Source: DASUAS01 sp963841415
Lineage (GTDB): Bacteria > Actinomycetota > Acidimicrobiia > IMCC26256 > DASPTH01
Length of the DNA: 64,000 nt
NCBI GenBank assembly: GCA_963841415.1
Contig: CAWJCN010000001.1
Coordinates: 1,488,001 to 1,552,000 of the forward strand
Reading direction: 5' to 3'
Shown piece by piece: positions 41,676 to 50,343 of the stretch. How positions within the stretch are numbered: position 1 is the first letter of the stretch; each line of letters starts with the position of its first letter. The notes below the pieces were generated by a model. That model ran no database searches. It was not told where the DNA came from and saw nothing but the letters and a program-made list of their open reading frames with translations. The position numbers and the translations under genes were made by a program.

Positions 41676-42377
41676 TCAGCGAACGAGGGCGACCGCGCGG
41701 CGGGTGAAGTCGGCGAAGTCGCGCGCGTGGGTGCGGTGCACGGTGTGGCCCGCGTCGCGGAACATCACGACGTCGGCGTCGAGCAGGTCCGCCAAGCGTT
41801 CGGCCGACTGGTAGTCCCATGGCGTCGTGTCGACGCTGCCACCCACCAGGCACGGCACCTGCACGTCGGCGAAGTCGAACGGCGCGCGTTCCACGAACGA
41901 GAAGTCGCGCGCCATCGACGCCTCGTCGGAGGTGCGCTGCTCCGGCGTGCGCCGAGCCTGCCCTTCGTTCCACCGGAGGAACAGCGGCTTGAGGTCGGCC
42001 GAACGCTCCATCATCTCGCGGTGATCGGGCCACCAGTCGGTGAAGGGCACCGTCGGCTCGAAGATCGCCAGCGACGCGACCAGGTCGGGGCGCAACACGG
42101 CGGTCATGAGCGCGACAACGCCTCCGTAGCTGTGCCCCACGATGGTCGCGCGACGGCCGGCGAGCGCGTCGATCGCGTCCTGCGCGTGGTCGGCCAGCGA
42201 CGTGGGCGGCGCGTCGTCGCGTGAGCGGCCCCATCCGCGGCGGTCGTAGGTGATGACGGTGTGGTCGGGCGTGAGCTCGGCGACCATGCCCGCGAAGCTC
42301 TCGACGGAGTCGGTGAGCCCGTGGATGAGCAGCACGACGGGCGCGCCCGGTTCACCCGGGTGCTCGACCACGTGCAT
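41676..42377 (-). CDS. Alpha/beta hydrolase, second of a tandem pair
   Basis: A 233-residue hydrolase: oxyanion HG in LLIHGLTDSVESF, YDRRGWGRS, nucleophile elbow VGHSYGGVVAL, acid near VPCLVGGSVDTTPWD and catalytic His in FRDAGHTVHRTHARDF. Its start codon overlaps the stop of the upstream paralogue by one base. The two share GWxRS, SLADH, GHSYGG, WWP and GHTxHR motifs and thus arose by duplication. Esterase or lipase-like activity is expected; substrate unknown. Confidence 0.85.
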   Translation of the reverse strand: MHVVEHPGEPGAPVVLLIHGLTDSVESFAGMVAELTPDHTVITYDRRGWGRSRDDAPPTSLADHAQDAIDALAGRRATIVGHSYGGVVALMTAVLRPDLVASLAIFEPTVPFTDWWPDHREMMERSADLKPLFLRWNEGQARRTPEQRTSDEASMARDFSFVERAPFDFADVQVPCLVGGSVDTTPWDYQSAERLADLLDADVVMFRDAGHTVHRTHARDFADFTRRAVALVR

Positions 42378-43111
42378 CAGCTCGCCTCCAGCCCGAGTGC
42401 AACGGCGCGGCGGACGAAGTCGGCGAAGCCCTTCGGCTGCATTCGGTGCGCGGTGTGCCCGGCGTCGTCGACCTCGATCAGCTCGCAGCCGAGCTCCTCG
42501 CGCAGACGGTCGGTCGCGGTGAAGCGCCAGCGGGCCGAGAGCGCGCCCCGCCCCACCAGGCGCGGCGTCGTGAGATCGTCGAACGAGCAGGGTGGCTCGG
42601 AGATCAGGTCGAGCTCGTGCTGCAGCTGCGCCTGCTCGCGGGCACGCTCGTCGGGCGTACGACGGGGCTTGTGCTCCAATCCCGCCCGGAAGTGCGTCTG
42701 CTCGTAGGCGGCCTCGGCCTGGATGGCCTCCATCGACGGCCACCACGATTGCCACTGCATCGACGGCTCGAAGAGCCCGAGGGCCGTGAAGCGTTCCGGT
42801 GCCTGCACCGCCGCCAGCAACGACACCGTGCCTCCGTAGCTATGCCCGACGACGGTCGCGTGCCGGTCACCGAGCACCGCCAACAGGTCGTCGGAATGAT
42901 CAGCCAGCGAGGTTGGATCCGGCATGGCCACCGACCGCGCCCAGCCGCGACGGTCGTAGGTGAGCACGGTGTGGTCGGGTAGCAGGTGCTCGATCACCCC
43001 GCCGAAGCTCTCGCACGAGTCGAACACTCCATGGACGAGCACGACGACCGGCGCGTGGTCGTCGCCCGTGTGCTCCTCCACGTACAGCCCGCTCGGAATC
43101 ACTCCGGTCAT
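42377..43111 (-). CDS. Alpha/beta hydrolase, first of a tandem pair
   Basis: A 244-residue hydrolase: VLVHGVFDSCESFGGVIEHLLPDHTVLTYDRRGWARS, nucleophile VGHSYGGTVSLLAAV and catalytic His DDAGHTAHRMQPKGF. ATG 43111 (MTGVIPSGLY) is preferred; a GTG at 43138 is an alternative. The gene leads a two-gene operon with its paralogue. The long cap segment between the nucleophile and the acid (QWQSWWPSMEAIQAEAAYEQ) is Trp-rich, as in the paralogue, suggesting a hydrophobic substrate. Confidence 0.85.
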   Translation of the reverse strand: MTGVIPSGLYVEEHTGDDHAPVVVLVHGVFDSCESFGGVIEHLLPDHTVLTYDRRGWARSVAMPDPTSLADHSDDLLAVLGDRHATVVGHSYGGTVSLLAAVQAPERFTALGLFEPSMQWQSWWPSMEAIQAEAAYEQTHFRAGLEHKPRRTPDERAREQAQLQHELDLISEPPCSFDDLTTPRLVGRGALSARWRFTATDRLREELGCELIEVDDAGHTAHRMQPKGFADFVRRAVALGLEAS

Positions 43112-43165
43112 GATCGGAGGAGCGTACGGCTCCAACACGACGCCCGTGACGCCAGCGAGGTTGCG

Positions 43166-44179
43166 CTACCCGTCGACGTCGTCGAGATCGAACGAAGCCG
43201 GCGCACGCGGTCGGCTCACCACGATCTGGATGATCGCGATGAGCAGCACCACGATCGTCAGGACCCGCTCCGCGATGGGCACCTCGTAGAACACGGCGAG
43301 GATCTGCAGGCTGACGGCGAAGAACTGGGCGACCAACGGGAGGGCGATCGCCTTCCAGCCGTAGACCTCGATCGGGTCCAGGCGTCCGGGATGAGGGAGC
43401 CAGGCCGCGAAGCCGATCAGCACGAGGCCGCCGAGCCACAGCGCATCGAAGATCGTGTCCGAGCTGTAGGAGTGGCCGAGCGCGTCCACCGAGTAGATGG
43501 CGTCGGCGATCCCGAGCGCGGTGAACCCGACGATCAGGGCCAGCCACATGGGACCCGCCCGCCAGCCCATGAGCGCGAGCACTCCCAGCGTGGCGCCGAC
43601 GAGGACCGCGTCGCCGAGCGGGTACGCGAAGTCCACCACGTCGACCAGCGAGCCCGCGTGCGATCGGTCCGCGGCAGGCTCCAGGAAGAGCGCGACCCAG
43701 GGTGTGACGACGACGAGCATCACCACCACGCCGTCGATCCATCGGTGCAGCTCGAAGCGCGGGACACGATCCCGCACGAGGAGCACGAGCGCCCCCACGA
43801 GGAGCGGGTACCACGCCAACCACAGCGCATCCGAGATCGTCGCCGAACCCTGGGGATCACCGCGGATCGCCCAGATCGTGTCGCCGAGCGCCCACGCCGC
43901 GATGGCCAACGCGACGAGGAACCACGCCGCGCGGTTGCGTTCGGAACGCAGGGCGCCCAAGGCACAGAGGAGCGCGACCAGCCACTCCGCACAACACGTG
44001 ACCCAGGAGTCGAGGTAGGTGTGGATCCCCTCGCCACCGAGCCCGACGAGGCCGTGCATCGCGAGGCCGACCACCGCGACCGCCAGCGTCGCGAAGAGCA
44101 CACGGACCAGCCACGGGACGCCGTCGTGCCACACCGCGATCGCGCGGCGGCCGGGTGCTGCCGAGGCGCTGCCCACCAC
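43166..44179 (-). CDS. Multi-pass membrane protein resembling orphan GGDEF-associated sensor domains
   Basis: A 337-residue integral membrane protein with about ten predicted helices: VRVLFATLAVAVVGLAMHGLVGL, WLVALLCALGAL, AAWFLVALAIAAWALGDTIWAI, ALWLAWYPLLVGALVLLV, IDGVVVMLVVVTPWVALFL and more, ending VLTIVVLLIAIIQIVVS. The motifs GDTIWAI, ALWLAWYPL and VDFAYPLGDA occur in N-terminal sensor regions of actinobacterial GGDEF/EAL proteins. Here no effector domain follows: the protein stops after a short Asp-rich tail (SFDLDDVDG). It may sense a ligand and signal through a partner, or be a degenerate receptor. GTG start; divergent from a SnoaL-like gene. Confidence 0.65.
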   Translation of the reverse strand: MVGSASAAPGRRAIAVWHDGVPWLVRVLFATLAVAVVGLAMHGLVGLGGEGIHTYLDSWVTCCAEWLVALLCALGALRSERNRAAWFLVALAIAAWALGDTIWAIRGDPQGSATISDALWLAWYPLLVGALVLLVRDRVPRFELHRWIDGVVVMLVVVTPWVALFLEPAADRSHAGSLVDVVDFAYPLGDAVLVGATLGVLALMGWRAGPMWLALIVGFTALGIADAIYSVDALGHSYSSDTIFDALWLGGLVLIGFAAWLPHPGRLDPIEVYGWKAIALPLVAQFFAVSLQILAVFYEVPIAERVLTIVVLLIAIIQIVVSRPRAPASFDLDDVDG

Positions 44180-44214
44180 CGCACCCTAATGACCATTCCC
44201 CCTAGGGTGACGCC

Positions 44215-44691
44215 ATGGACGCCGCGCAAGAGACCATCGAGTACGTGGCCGTGAGCCGACTGCACCATGCCTACGCCGACATCGCGACCCGCCGCGCGTG
44301 GGACGAGCTCGACGAGATCTTCGTCCCCGACATCGCGGTGAAGATCGACCTGCGCGACCGCGATGCCCATGAGTTCAACGGGCGCGACGCGTTCCGGCAG
44401 TTCGTCAGCGCGGCCGTCGACCGCTTCGAGTTCTTCGAGTTCGTGATCCTCAACTCGCGCGTGTACCTGGCCCACGAGGGGAACCCTGACGCCGCGGTCG
44501 CGCGCATGTACATGAGCGAGCTGCGCCAGGACCACGCCGAGCGGCGCTGGTCGGTGGTGTACGGCGTGTACCACGACCAGTTCCAGCGCATCGACGGTCG
44601 CTGGTGGTACGTGTCGCGCAACTACTCGTCGCTGGCGCGTCCGGCGCACGACGTGGAGTCGTTCCCGTTCCCCACCCCCGAGCCGTTCTGA
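44215..44691 (+). CDS. SnoaL-like (NTF2-fold) protein
   Basis: A 158-residue protein of the SnoaL-like/NTF2 fold: YVAVSRLHHAYADIATRRAWDELDEIFVPDIAVKIDLRD, EFNGRDAFRQFVSAAVDRFEFFEFVILNS, VARMYMSELRQDH and VYGVYHDQFQRIDGRWWYVSRNYSS. This is the classical cone with two Asp/His-lined strands. Members act as cyclases, isomerases, dehydratases or ligand binders. It starts 35 bases from the divergent membrane protein. No partner is clear. Confidence 0.82.
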   Translation: MDAAQETIEYVAVSRLHHAYADIATRRAWDELDEIFVPDIAVKIDLRDRDAHEFNGRDAFRQFVSAAVDRFEFFEFVILNSRVYLAHEGNPDAAVARMYMSELRQDHAERRWSVVYGVYHDQFQRIDGRWWYVSRNYSSLARPAHDVESFPFPTPEPF

Positions 44692-44712
44692 CGTCGAACG
44701 GGGTCAGCGCGG

Positions 44713-45800
44713 TCAGCTTGCCCTCACGATCCGCACGCACAGCATCTTGGAGATGTTGAACAGCAGCTTTGCCGCGACACCCGGATCCTCGGCCACCATC
44801 TTGCGGAGCGTGCTCTCGCTCAGGCTCAGCACCCGGACGGAGTCGCTGGCGGCGTCGACGTCGAGCGTGCGTGGCCGTTCCATGAGGAACGCCATCTCGC
44901 CGAACACCTCGCCGTTGCGGATCACTCCGACGACGCGGGCCCCGTCGCGCGCTTCCAGGGTGCCGTCGAGCACGACGAAGATGTTGCGGGCGATGCCACC
45001 CTTCTTCAACACCCGATCTCCGGCGGCGCACTCGATGACGTTGCTCGCGCGAGGCAGCGCTCCACCTCCTCGTCGGTGAACCCGTGGAACGCTGAGATCT
45101 CCTGCGCCTCGATCTCGTGCATGGCCGACCGGAGGTGCGACGTGTAGTCCTCCTCGCCCGTCATCAGCGGGCTCATCACCGCACCCCCTCCGGCGAGGAT
45201 CTCCGCCACGCACTCCGGCAATTCACCCGCCGCCGTGCGCACGCCGACGCCGCGCAGCGCCTCGGGACCCTCGGGAAACGCGACCAGCGGGATCAGGTAC
45301 CCGGCCTCGGGAGTGTTGATGTTCTTGGTCGCGTACGTGCGACGACCCTGTCCCAGGTACAGCGACAGCAGGTGAGGCTCGCAGGCGGCGAACTGGATGA
45401 ACACGTCGTGTTCGAGCGCGGTCTCGTTGCGACGCTCCATGAGCTCGTCGATGAGCCCGGTCCCGCGGAGGCGGGGCGTCACCATCACGCGTTCCCCCAC
45501 GGAGAGGCACTCGTGCGGCAGCGCGTCGAGGAACGGGGCGAGGCTGTACTCGTCGATCTGGCGTTGCGAGAAGCCGTACCCACCCCAGGTCATGCGGCCG
45601 GTACCGACGACGGTGCCGTCGTCGGCGTCACGGACGTAGAAGATGAAGCTCGTGTCGTCCTCGGGTTCGACCAGCCGTCGACCGGCGTGGTCGGCGCGGT
45701 CCTGGTAGCGGCCCATCTCCTCGACATACACCGAGTAGCGGAAGCGGTAGACGGCTTCCTTCTCTTCCGCGGTCTTCGCGAGACCGACCTCGTACGCCAT
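44713..45800 (-). CDS. N-acyl amino acid synthase/LuxI-like acyltransferase fused to a cyclic nucleotide-binding domain (frameshifted)
   Basis: About 363 residues. The N-terminal domain (EEKEAVYRFRYSVYVEEMGRY, FIFYVRDADDGTVVGTGRMTW, CLSVGERVMVTPRLRGTGLIDELMERR) matches the FeeM/LuxI-like GNAT superfamily. The C-terminal domain is a cNMP-binding fold (AAGDRVLKKGGIARNIFVVLDGTLEA, NGEVFGEMAFLMERPRTLDVDAAS). The frame changes at the CG tract 45046-45051; removing one CG pair links ERCLA to SNVIECAAGDRVL. It looks like an acyl-transferring enzyme regulated by cAMP-like binding. ATG 45800 gives MAYEVGLAK; longer starts are possible. Confidence 0.75.
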
Positions 45801-45850
45801 GCGGGAGATGCTGTCAGTCCCCGACTCGGAACGTCGACTCGCGAGCGCGG

Positions 45851-46396
45851 TCAAGCCTCGGGCGCGAGCGCCTCATTCGCCGCGGCGAACCCCGCGAGCA
45901 GTCTCTCGACGTCGAACGGCTCCTCGGCGGGCGGGTCGCCGCGCCACTCGCTGCGCGGTGTGGCGAAGAAGTCACCGCCGTACACGTGGATCGCACCCGC
46001 GCACTCCGCGGTGGGGTTGGTGACCGAGTGCACTGCGTCGTCGCCGAGGAGGCACACGTCACCGGGCCGGAGCGAACGCTCGCCCGACCCGACCAAGGCG
46101 CGATCGGCACGCCGGAAGAAGCGGTTGTCCTCGCCGCCCGAGTACAGGCCGATGGCGGCCCACATCCGATGGTCGTGCGGGCCCAGCACCATGCCGGGCG
46201 CCCAGACGATCTTGAGCACGGTCAAGCGCTCCGACTGGTGGAGCGGGACGAGCTCCGCGCGTTCCGGCGGGAGCGCCGCCGCGATCGAGCAGGGGTCGGC
46301 GACCGCGCGCTCGAGCACGTCGCGGACCGCGAGGACGGGCTCGATCTCGTCGATCGCAGCCTCGCACGCAGCAACGAGCTCCTCGACGTCGAACAT
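45851..46396 (-). CDS. Cysteine dioxygenase-like cupin protein
   Basis: A 181-residue cupin. The metal motif GPHDHRMWAAIGLYSGGEDNRFF gives His-x-His and a Glu, and the second motif has DDAVHSVTNP with the third His. This is the pattern of thiol dioxygenases/cysteine dioxygenase-like proteins (iron ligands in HDH and H). The N-terminal helix-rich part (DVEELVAACEAAIDEIEP) precedes the barrel. It probably oxidises a thiol such as cysteine or a related compound. It is divergent from the N-acyl-D-amino acid deacylase, with an inverted repeat in between. Confidence 0.8.
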   Translation of the reverse strand: MFDVEELVAACEAAIDEIEPVLAVRDVLERAVADPCSIAAALPPERAELVPLHQSERLTVLKIVWAPGMVLGPHDHRMWAAIGLYSGGEDNRFFRRADRALVGSGERSLRPGDVCLLGDDAVHSVTNPTAECAGAIHVYGGDFFATPRSEWRGDPPAEEPFDVERLLAGFAAANEALAPEA

Positions 46397-46415
46397 CGCG
46401 CGCGAAGGTACTCCT

Positions 46416-46468
46416 CGATTCATCGCAGCGTGGCGTTCGCCCGGCGCAACTGGTGCTGCAATGAATCG
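46416..46468. promoter_or_regulatory. Inverted repeat between divergent dioxygenase-like and deacylase genes
   Basis: CGATTCATCGCAGC (46416-46429) and GCTGCAATGAATCG (46455-46468) form 14-base arms with one mismatch around a 25-base spacer. The position between divergent starts suggests an operator or a regulatory hairpin serving both genes. No regulator gene is adjacent. Confidence 0.4.
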
Positions 46469-46519
46469 GTGTGTCCGGCGCTGCTCGGCGCTGCTCGCAG
46501 GTGTGCCATCCTCTGGGAC

Positions 46520-48220
46520 ATGACTTCCCTCCCTGGTGACCTGCTCGTCCGCGGCGGCGCGATCGTCGACGGCACCGGAGCCCCCGCCCGCGACGCCGAC
46601 GTGCGCGTCCGCGACGGCCGGATCGTCGAGCTCGCTCCCGATCTCGCGCCCGACGGCGAACCGGTCGTCGACGCCTCCGGCGCGACTGTCGCGCCCGGCT
46701 TCCTCGACCTCCACACCCATCTCGACCCGCAGGTGTTCTGGGACCCCGCGTGCGACCCGCAGCCGCAGCACGGTGTGACCACCGCGCTCGTCGGCAACTG
46801 CTCGCTGTCGCTGTTCCCGGTGAACGACGAGCAGCGAATCCCGATCGCCGACATGTTCGCGTTCGTGGAAGACGTCCCACCCGACGCGCTCATCGACCAC
46901 GTGCCGTGGACGTGGAACGACTACGCCGGCTACCGCGACGCGATCGACGCGCGGGGCGCGGGGCTCAACATCGCCGCGCTCATGGGCCATTCACCGCTCC
47001 GGCTCGTGGTGATGGGCGACGACGCGTGGGAGCGCGCGGCAACCGCCGAGGAGCGCGGCCGCATGGCCGAGATCCTCGACGCCGCGATGGTGGCGGGCGC
47101 GTGGGGCCTGTCCACGTCGTTCCTCGACGAGGATCGGCACGGTCGCCACGTACCGTCACGTCTGGCCGACGACGCCGAGTTCGACGCGCTCCTGGACGTC
47201 CTCGCTGCCCGTGGCCGCGGCTTCGTCGAGTTCGTCCCCGATCTCCTGCACGGTGACGCCGAGGCCGGCGTGATGCGACTTGCCTCGCGCTGCGGCACGC
47301 GCGGGATTCCCATCACGCTGACCGGTCTCGCCGTGACCGACACCAACGGTCACATGGAGTGGTGGATGGACCTCACCCGCCGGCTCCGCGCCGACGGCGT
47401 CGCGTTCTGGCCGCAGCTGTCACCGCGCACCGTCGACTTCCGCGTCAACTGGGACAGCAGCATGATGTTCATGACGCTGGTCGACGGTTGGCACCGCGTC
47501 ATCCAAGCCGAAGGACCCGAGGCGAAGCTCGCCCTGCTCACCGACCCCGAATGGCGGGCGACCGCTCGCGCGGAGTGGGACTCGGTCAATCGCTCGATGT
47601 TCCCCAACCGGCGCATCGAACGCGTCCGGATCGTCGAGGCGTCGAACCCCGCCGACCAGGAATGGGTCGGCCGTTCGCTCGCCGACCTGGTCGCCGCACG
47701 CGGCGGTCACCCGTCCGACGTGCTCGCCGACTTCGTGGTCGCCAACGACTGCGCCCCGGGAATCGTGGCGGTGGGCGTCGCCAACGGCGACCCCGATCTG
47801 GTCGCGAGGGGGATGCTCGACGACAACGTGCTGATCAGCTCGTCCGACGCGGGTGCGCATGTGCAGATGCTCTGCGCGTCGGGCGACACGACGCTCCTGC
47901 TCACCCGGCACGTCCGCGAGCGCGGCGACCTCACGCTCGAGCAGGCGATTCACGAGCTCACCGCGCGCCAAGCCGACGCGTTCGGCTTCCACGACCGCGG
48001 CCGGCTCGTCGAAGGTGCGGTCGCCGACCTCATCGTGTTCTCGCTCGACGAGCTGCACTGGGACGACGACGAATCCGTGGCCGACCTGCCCGGCGGTGCG
48101 AAGCGCTTCCGCCGTCCCGAGGGCGGTTACCGCGCCACGGTCGTCGGTGGTGTGCCCGTGCAGGAGCACGGGAAGCTCACCGGCGCGCTGCCGGGGCGGA
48201 TGCTTGATGTGAACGAGTGA
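46520..48220 (+). CDS. N-acyl-D-amino-acid deacylase-like amidohydrolase
   Basis: A 566-residue D-aminoacylase-type amidohydrolase. Seen: small N-terminal sheet (DLLVRGGAIVDGTGAPARDADV), metal motif FLDLHTHLDPQVFWDP, HGVTTALVGNCSLSLFPV (the family signature), ANDCAPGIVAVGVANGDP and the metal Asp region ISSSDAGAHVQMLCASGD. The C-terminal DLIVFSLDEL sheet ends with RATVVGGVPVQEHGKLTGALPGRML, typical of the family. It removes acyl groups from N-acyl-D-amino acids or related amides. It ends one base before the stop of a convergent LLM gene. Confidence 0.9.
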   Translation: MTSLPGDLLVRGGAIVDGTGAPARDADVRVRDGRIVELAPDLAPDGEPVVDASGATVAPGFLDLHTHLDPQVFWDPACDPQPQHGVTTALVGNCSLSLFPVNDEQRIPIADMFAFVEDVPPDALIDHVPWTWNDYAGYRDAIDARGAGLNIAALMGHSPLRLVVMGDDAWERAATAEERGRMAEILDAAMVAGAWGLSTSFLDEDRHGRHVPSRLADDAEFDALLDVLAARGRGFVEFVPDLLHGDAEAGVMRLASRCGTRGIPITLTGLAVTDTNGHMEWWMDLTRRLRADGVAFWPQLSPRTVDFRVNWDSSMMFMTLVDGWHRVIQAEGPEAKLALLTDPEWRATARAEWDSVNRSMFPNRRIERVRIVEASNPADQEWVGRSLADLVAARGGHPSDVLADFVVANDCAPGIVAVGVANGDPDLVARGMLDDNVLISSSDAGAHVQMLCASGDTTLLLTRHVRERGDLTLEQAIHELTARQADAFGFHDRGRLVEGAVADLIVFSLDELHWDDDESVADLPGGAKRFRRPEGGYRATVVGGVPVQEHGKLTGALPGRMLDVNE

Positions 48221-48221
48221 A

Positions 48222-49256
48222 TCAGGCGCTCGCCGCGTAGGCCTTCACGATGGGCTCGAGCTCGTCGGGCGTGGCACCGTGCATGATCACGCCGTCGCAG
48301 CCGAGCGCGAACTGGCTGCGGACCGCGACGACGCACTGGTCGGGTGTGCCCTTGGCCATCGACTCCATCCACTCGTCCGGGATGAGCGTGGCGACGTGCT
48401 CGAGCTCTTCGGTCGTCGCGGCGCGGTCGATCGCACCCCGGAAGTTGGCCACGAACTGGTCGGCCCGAAAGCGATCCAGCACGGCCGGGTCCCAGTTGTT
48501 CGTGCGCACCAGGAGATCGCCGTAACCCTGCAGGTAGGTGGCGATGCGCCCGACCGTCTTCTTGAGCTGCAGGTCGGGAGAGATGTGGTCGCCGACGGTC
48601 GCGAAGCACGACCACACCTTCACCGCGTCGGGATCGCGACCCGCCTGCTCGGCCGCGTCCTTCACCTTCTTCACCGCGCGAGCCGTCGTCTCGTCGGTGA
48701 AGAAGGTGTGCAGCACGACCTGGTCGAACGCGCGGCCCCCCAGCTCCAGCGAGTTGGGGCCGAACGCGACCAGGCCGAGCGGGATGTCGAGATCCTGGAT
48801 GCCGTCGAGCGCGAGATACGGCCACTTCCCGGCGGGACCGTCGTGCCCGAGGATCACCTCACCGGCCCAGAGCCGGCGCATGAGCCCGGCCCAGTCCTCC
48901 ATCTGCGCCGTCGTGATGTGCGGGAGACCCATCGCGTCCCAGAGGCGGTCGACACCGCGGCCGATGCCGAGCGTGAATCGGCCGCCGGTGAGACTGTGCA
49001 TGGTCGACCCGTACGCGGCGGTGATGGTCGGGTGCCGCGTGTGGTGGTTCGTCGCCGCGGTCGCGATCGAGATCTGCTCACTCACTGCACCCGCCGCGCC
49101 CGAAAGCGTGGCGGCTTCCTTCAGGTTGAAGCGTTCGGAGATGAACGCAACGCCGAGCCCGAGGCGTTCGGCCGTCTGGACTTCGGCGATCAGGTCGCGG
49201 CTGGACGCCGGCGCGCCGGCGAGCGTGTAGAAGCCGAGCTCTTCGAAGTGCGGCAC
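48222..49256 (-). CDS. LLM-class F420-dependent oxidoreductase
   Basis: A 344-residue TIM-barrel enzyme: VPHFEELGFYTLAGAP, LIAEVQTAERLGLGVAFISERFN, GAAGAVSEQISIATAATNHHTRHP, GGRFTLGIGRGVDRLWDAMGLP, and FALGCDGVIMHGATPDELE. It fits the TIGR03857-like F420 LLM group of actinobacteria. GTG 49256 is chosen because it begins the first barrel strand. It is divergent from the esterase gene 24 bases away. The frame is intact here, in contrast to the other LLM gene in the window. Substrate unknown. Confidence 0.88.
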   Translation of the reverse strand: MPHFEELGFYTLAGAPASSRDLIAEVQTAERLGLGVAFISERFNLKEAATLSGAAGAVSEQISIATAATNHHTRHPTITAAYGSTMHSLTGGRFTLGIGRGVDRLWDAMGLPHITTAQMEDWAGLMRRLWAGEVILGHDGPAGKWPYLALDGIQDLDIPLGLVAFGPNSLELGGRAFDQVVLHTFFTDETTARAVKKVKDAAEQAGRDPDAVKVWSCFATVGDHISPDLQLKKTVGRIATYLQGYGDLLVRTNNWDPAVLDRFRADQFVANFRGAIDRAATTEELEHVATLIPDEWMESMAKGTPDQCVVAVRSQFALGCDGVIMHGATPDELEPIVKAYAASA

Positions 49257-49280
49257 CGCAGATCCCCCTACGATCACGAG

Positions 49281-50256
49281 ATGTCCGAGCATCCTCTCAC
49301 AACCACCTACGCGTTCGACCCGGAGCTGGCCGAGATGGCCGCGCTCTCGGTGAGCCCGCCGCCGACGAGTGCGGTGGAGGCCCGGGTGCGGACGGCCGAG
49401 ATGCTGGCGATGATGTCGGTCGGTCTCGACGAGTCCGACCTCGACATCGACGACCGCGTCATCCCCGGTCCGCCCGGCGATCCCGATGTGACCGTGCGCG
49501 TGTACGCCCCGAAGGTTCGCTTCGCCGCGGTCGTTCCCGCGATCCTCTACATCCACGGCGGCGGGTTCTACGTCGGCAGCATCGACACCGAGCACGCGGG
49601 CGCGGCCCGCTTGGCGCAGGAGCTCGGCATCGTGGTGGCGTCGGTGGAGTACCGGCTTGCACCCGAGCATCCCTTCCCGGCTGGCATCGAAGACTGCTAC
49701 GCGGCCCTGGCGTGGCTGCACGGCGAAGCCGACGCGCTCGGCGTCGACGCGACCCGCGTCGCGGTGAGCGGTGGCAGCGCGGGCGGCGGTCTCGCCGCCG
49801 GTCTCGCGCTCCTCGCGCGCGACCGCGGTGGCCCCGCGATCTGCTTCCAGTACCTCGGTATCCCCGAGCTCGACGACCGGCTCGACACGCCGAGCATGCA
49901 GCGCTTCCACGACACACCGATGTGGTCGCGGCCTCAAGGCGAACAGAGCTGGGCGTGGTACCTCGGCGACGCGTACGGCCGCGACGACGTGTCGCCGTAC
50001 GCCGCGCCCGCGCGCGACGGACGTCGCCGGGTTGCCGCCCGCGTACATCTCGACGATGGAGTTCGACCCGCTGCGCGACGAGGGCATCAACTACGCGCTC
50101 AAGCTGCTCGCCGCCGGCGTGTCGGTCGAGCTGCACTCGTTCCCCGGCACCTTCCACGGTTCCGGCATCGTCACGGGCGCGGCGATCACCCGGCGAGAGG
50201 GCACGGAGCGTTTCACCGTGATGCGCCGCGCCTTGGGACTCGACGCGTCGAGCTGA
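49281..50256 (+). CDS. Hormone-sensitive lipase-type esterase (frameshifted)
   Basis: Alpha/beta hydrolase of the HSL family, about 325 residues. Oxyanion motif ILYIHGGGFYVGS, EYRLAPEHPFPAG, nucleophile VSGGSAGGGLAAGL, acid region FDPLRDEGINYALKL and catalytic His in FPGTFHGSG. The frame breaks at the CG tract 50009-50016; one restored CG pair gives YAAPARATDVAGLPPAYI, the family consensus. All catalytic residues are then in place. It cleaves short-chain esters. It is divergent from the LLM gene. Confidence 0.85.
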
Positions 50257-50343
50257 CTCAGGCCTGGCGCCGCGGGCGCCACAACCACCCGATGTTCATC
50301 GCATGCGGTGAAGTTCGCGCACCTTTGCACGGACCCGCGGCGG

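Noticed and set aside
39307..42234. 975-codon open frame on the minus strand
   Set aside because: Antisense to the HSD10-like gene and a shadow frame of the amidohydrolase and hydrolases; its repeated Pro/Arg segments come from the repeat elements.
9738..50016. Programmed ribosomal frameshifting as cause of the broken genes
   Set aside because: No slippery heptamers or common downstream structures are seen, the affected families do not use frameshifting, and both directions of shift occur. Two-base length change in CG tracts is simpler.
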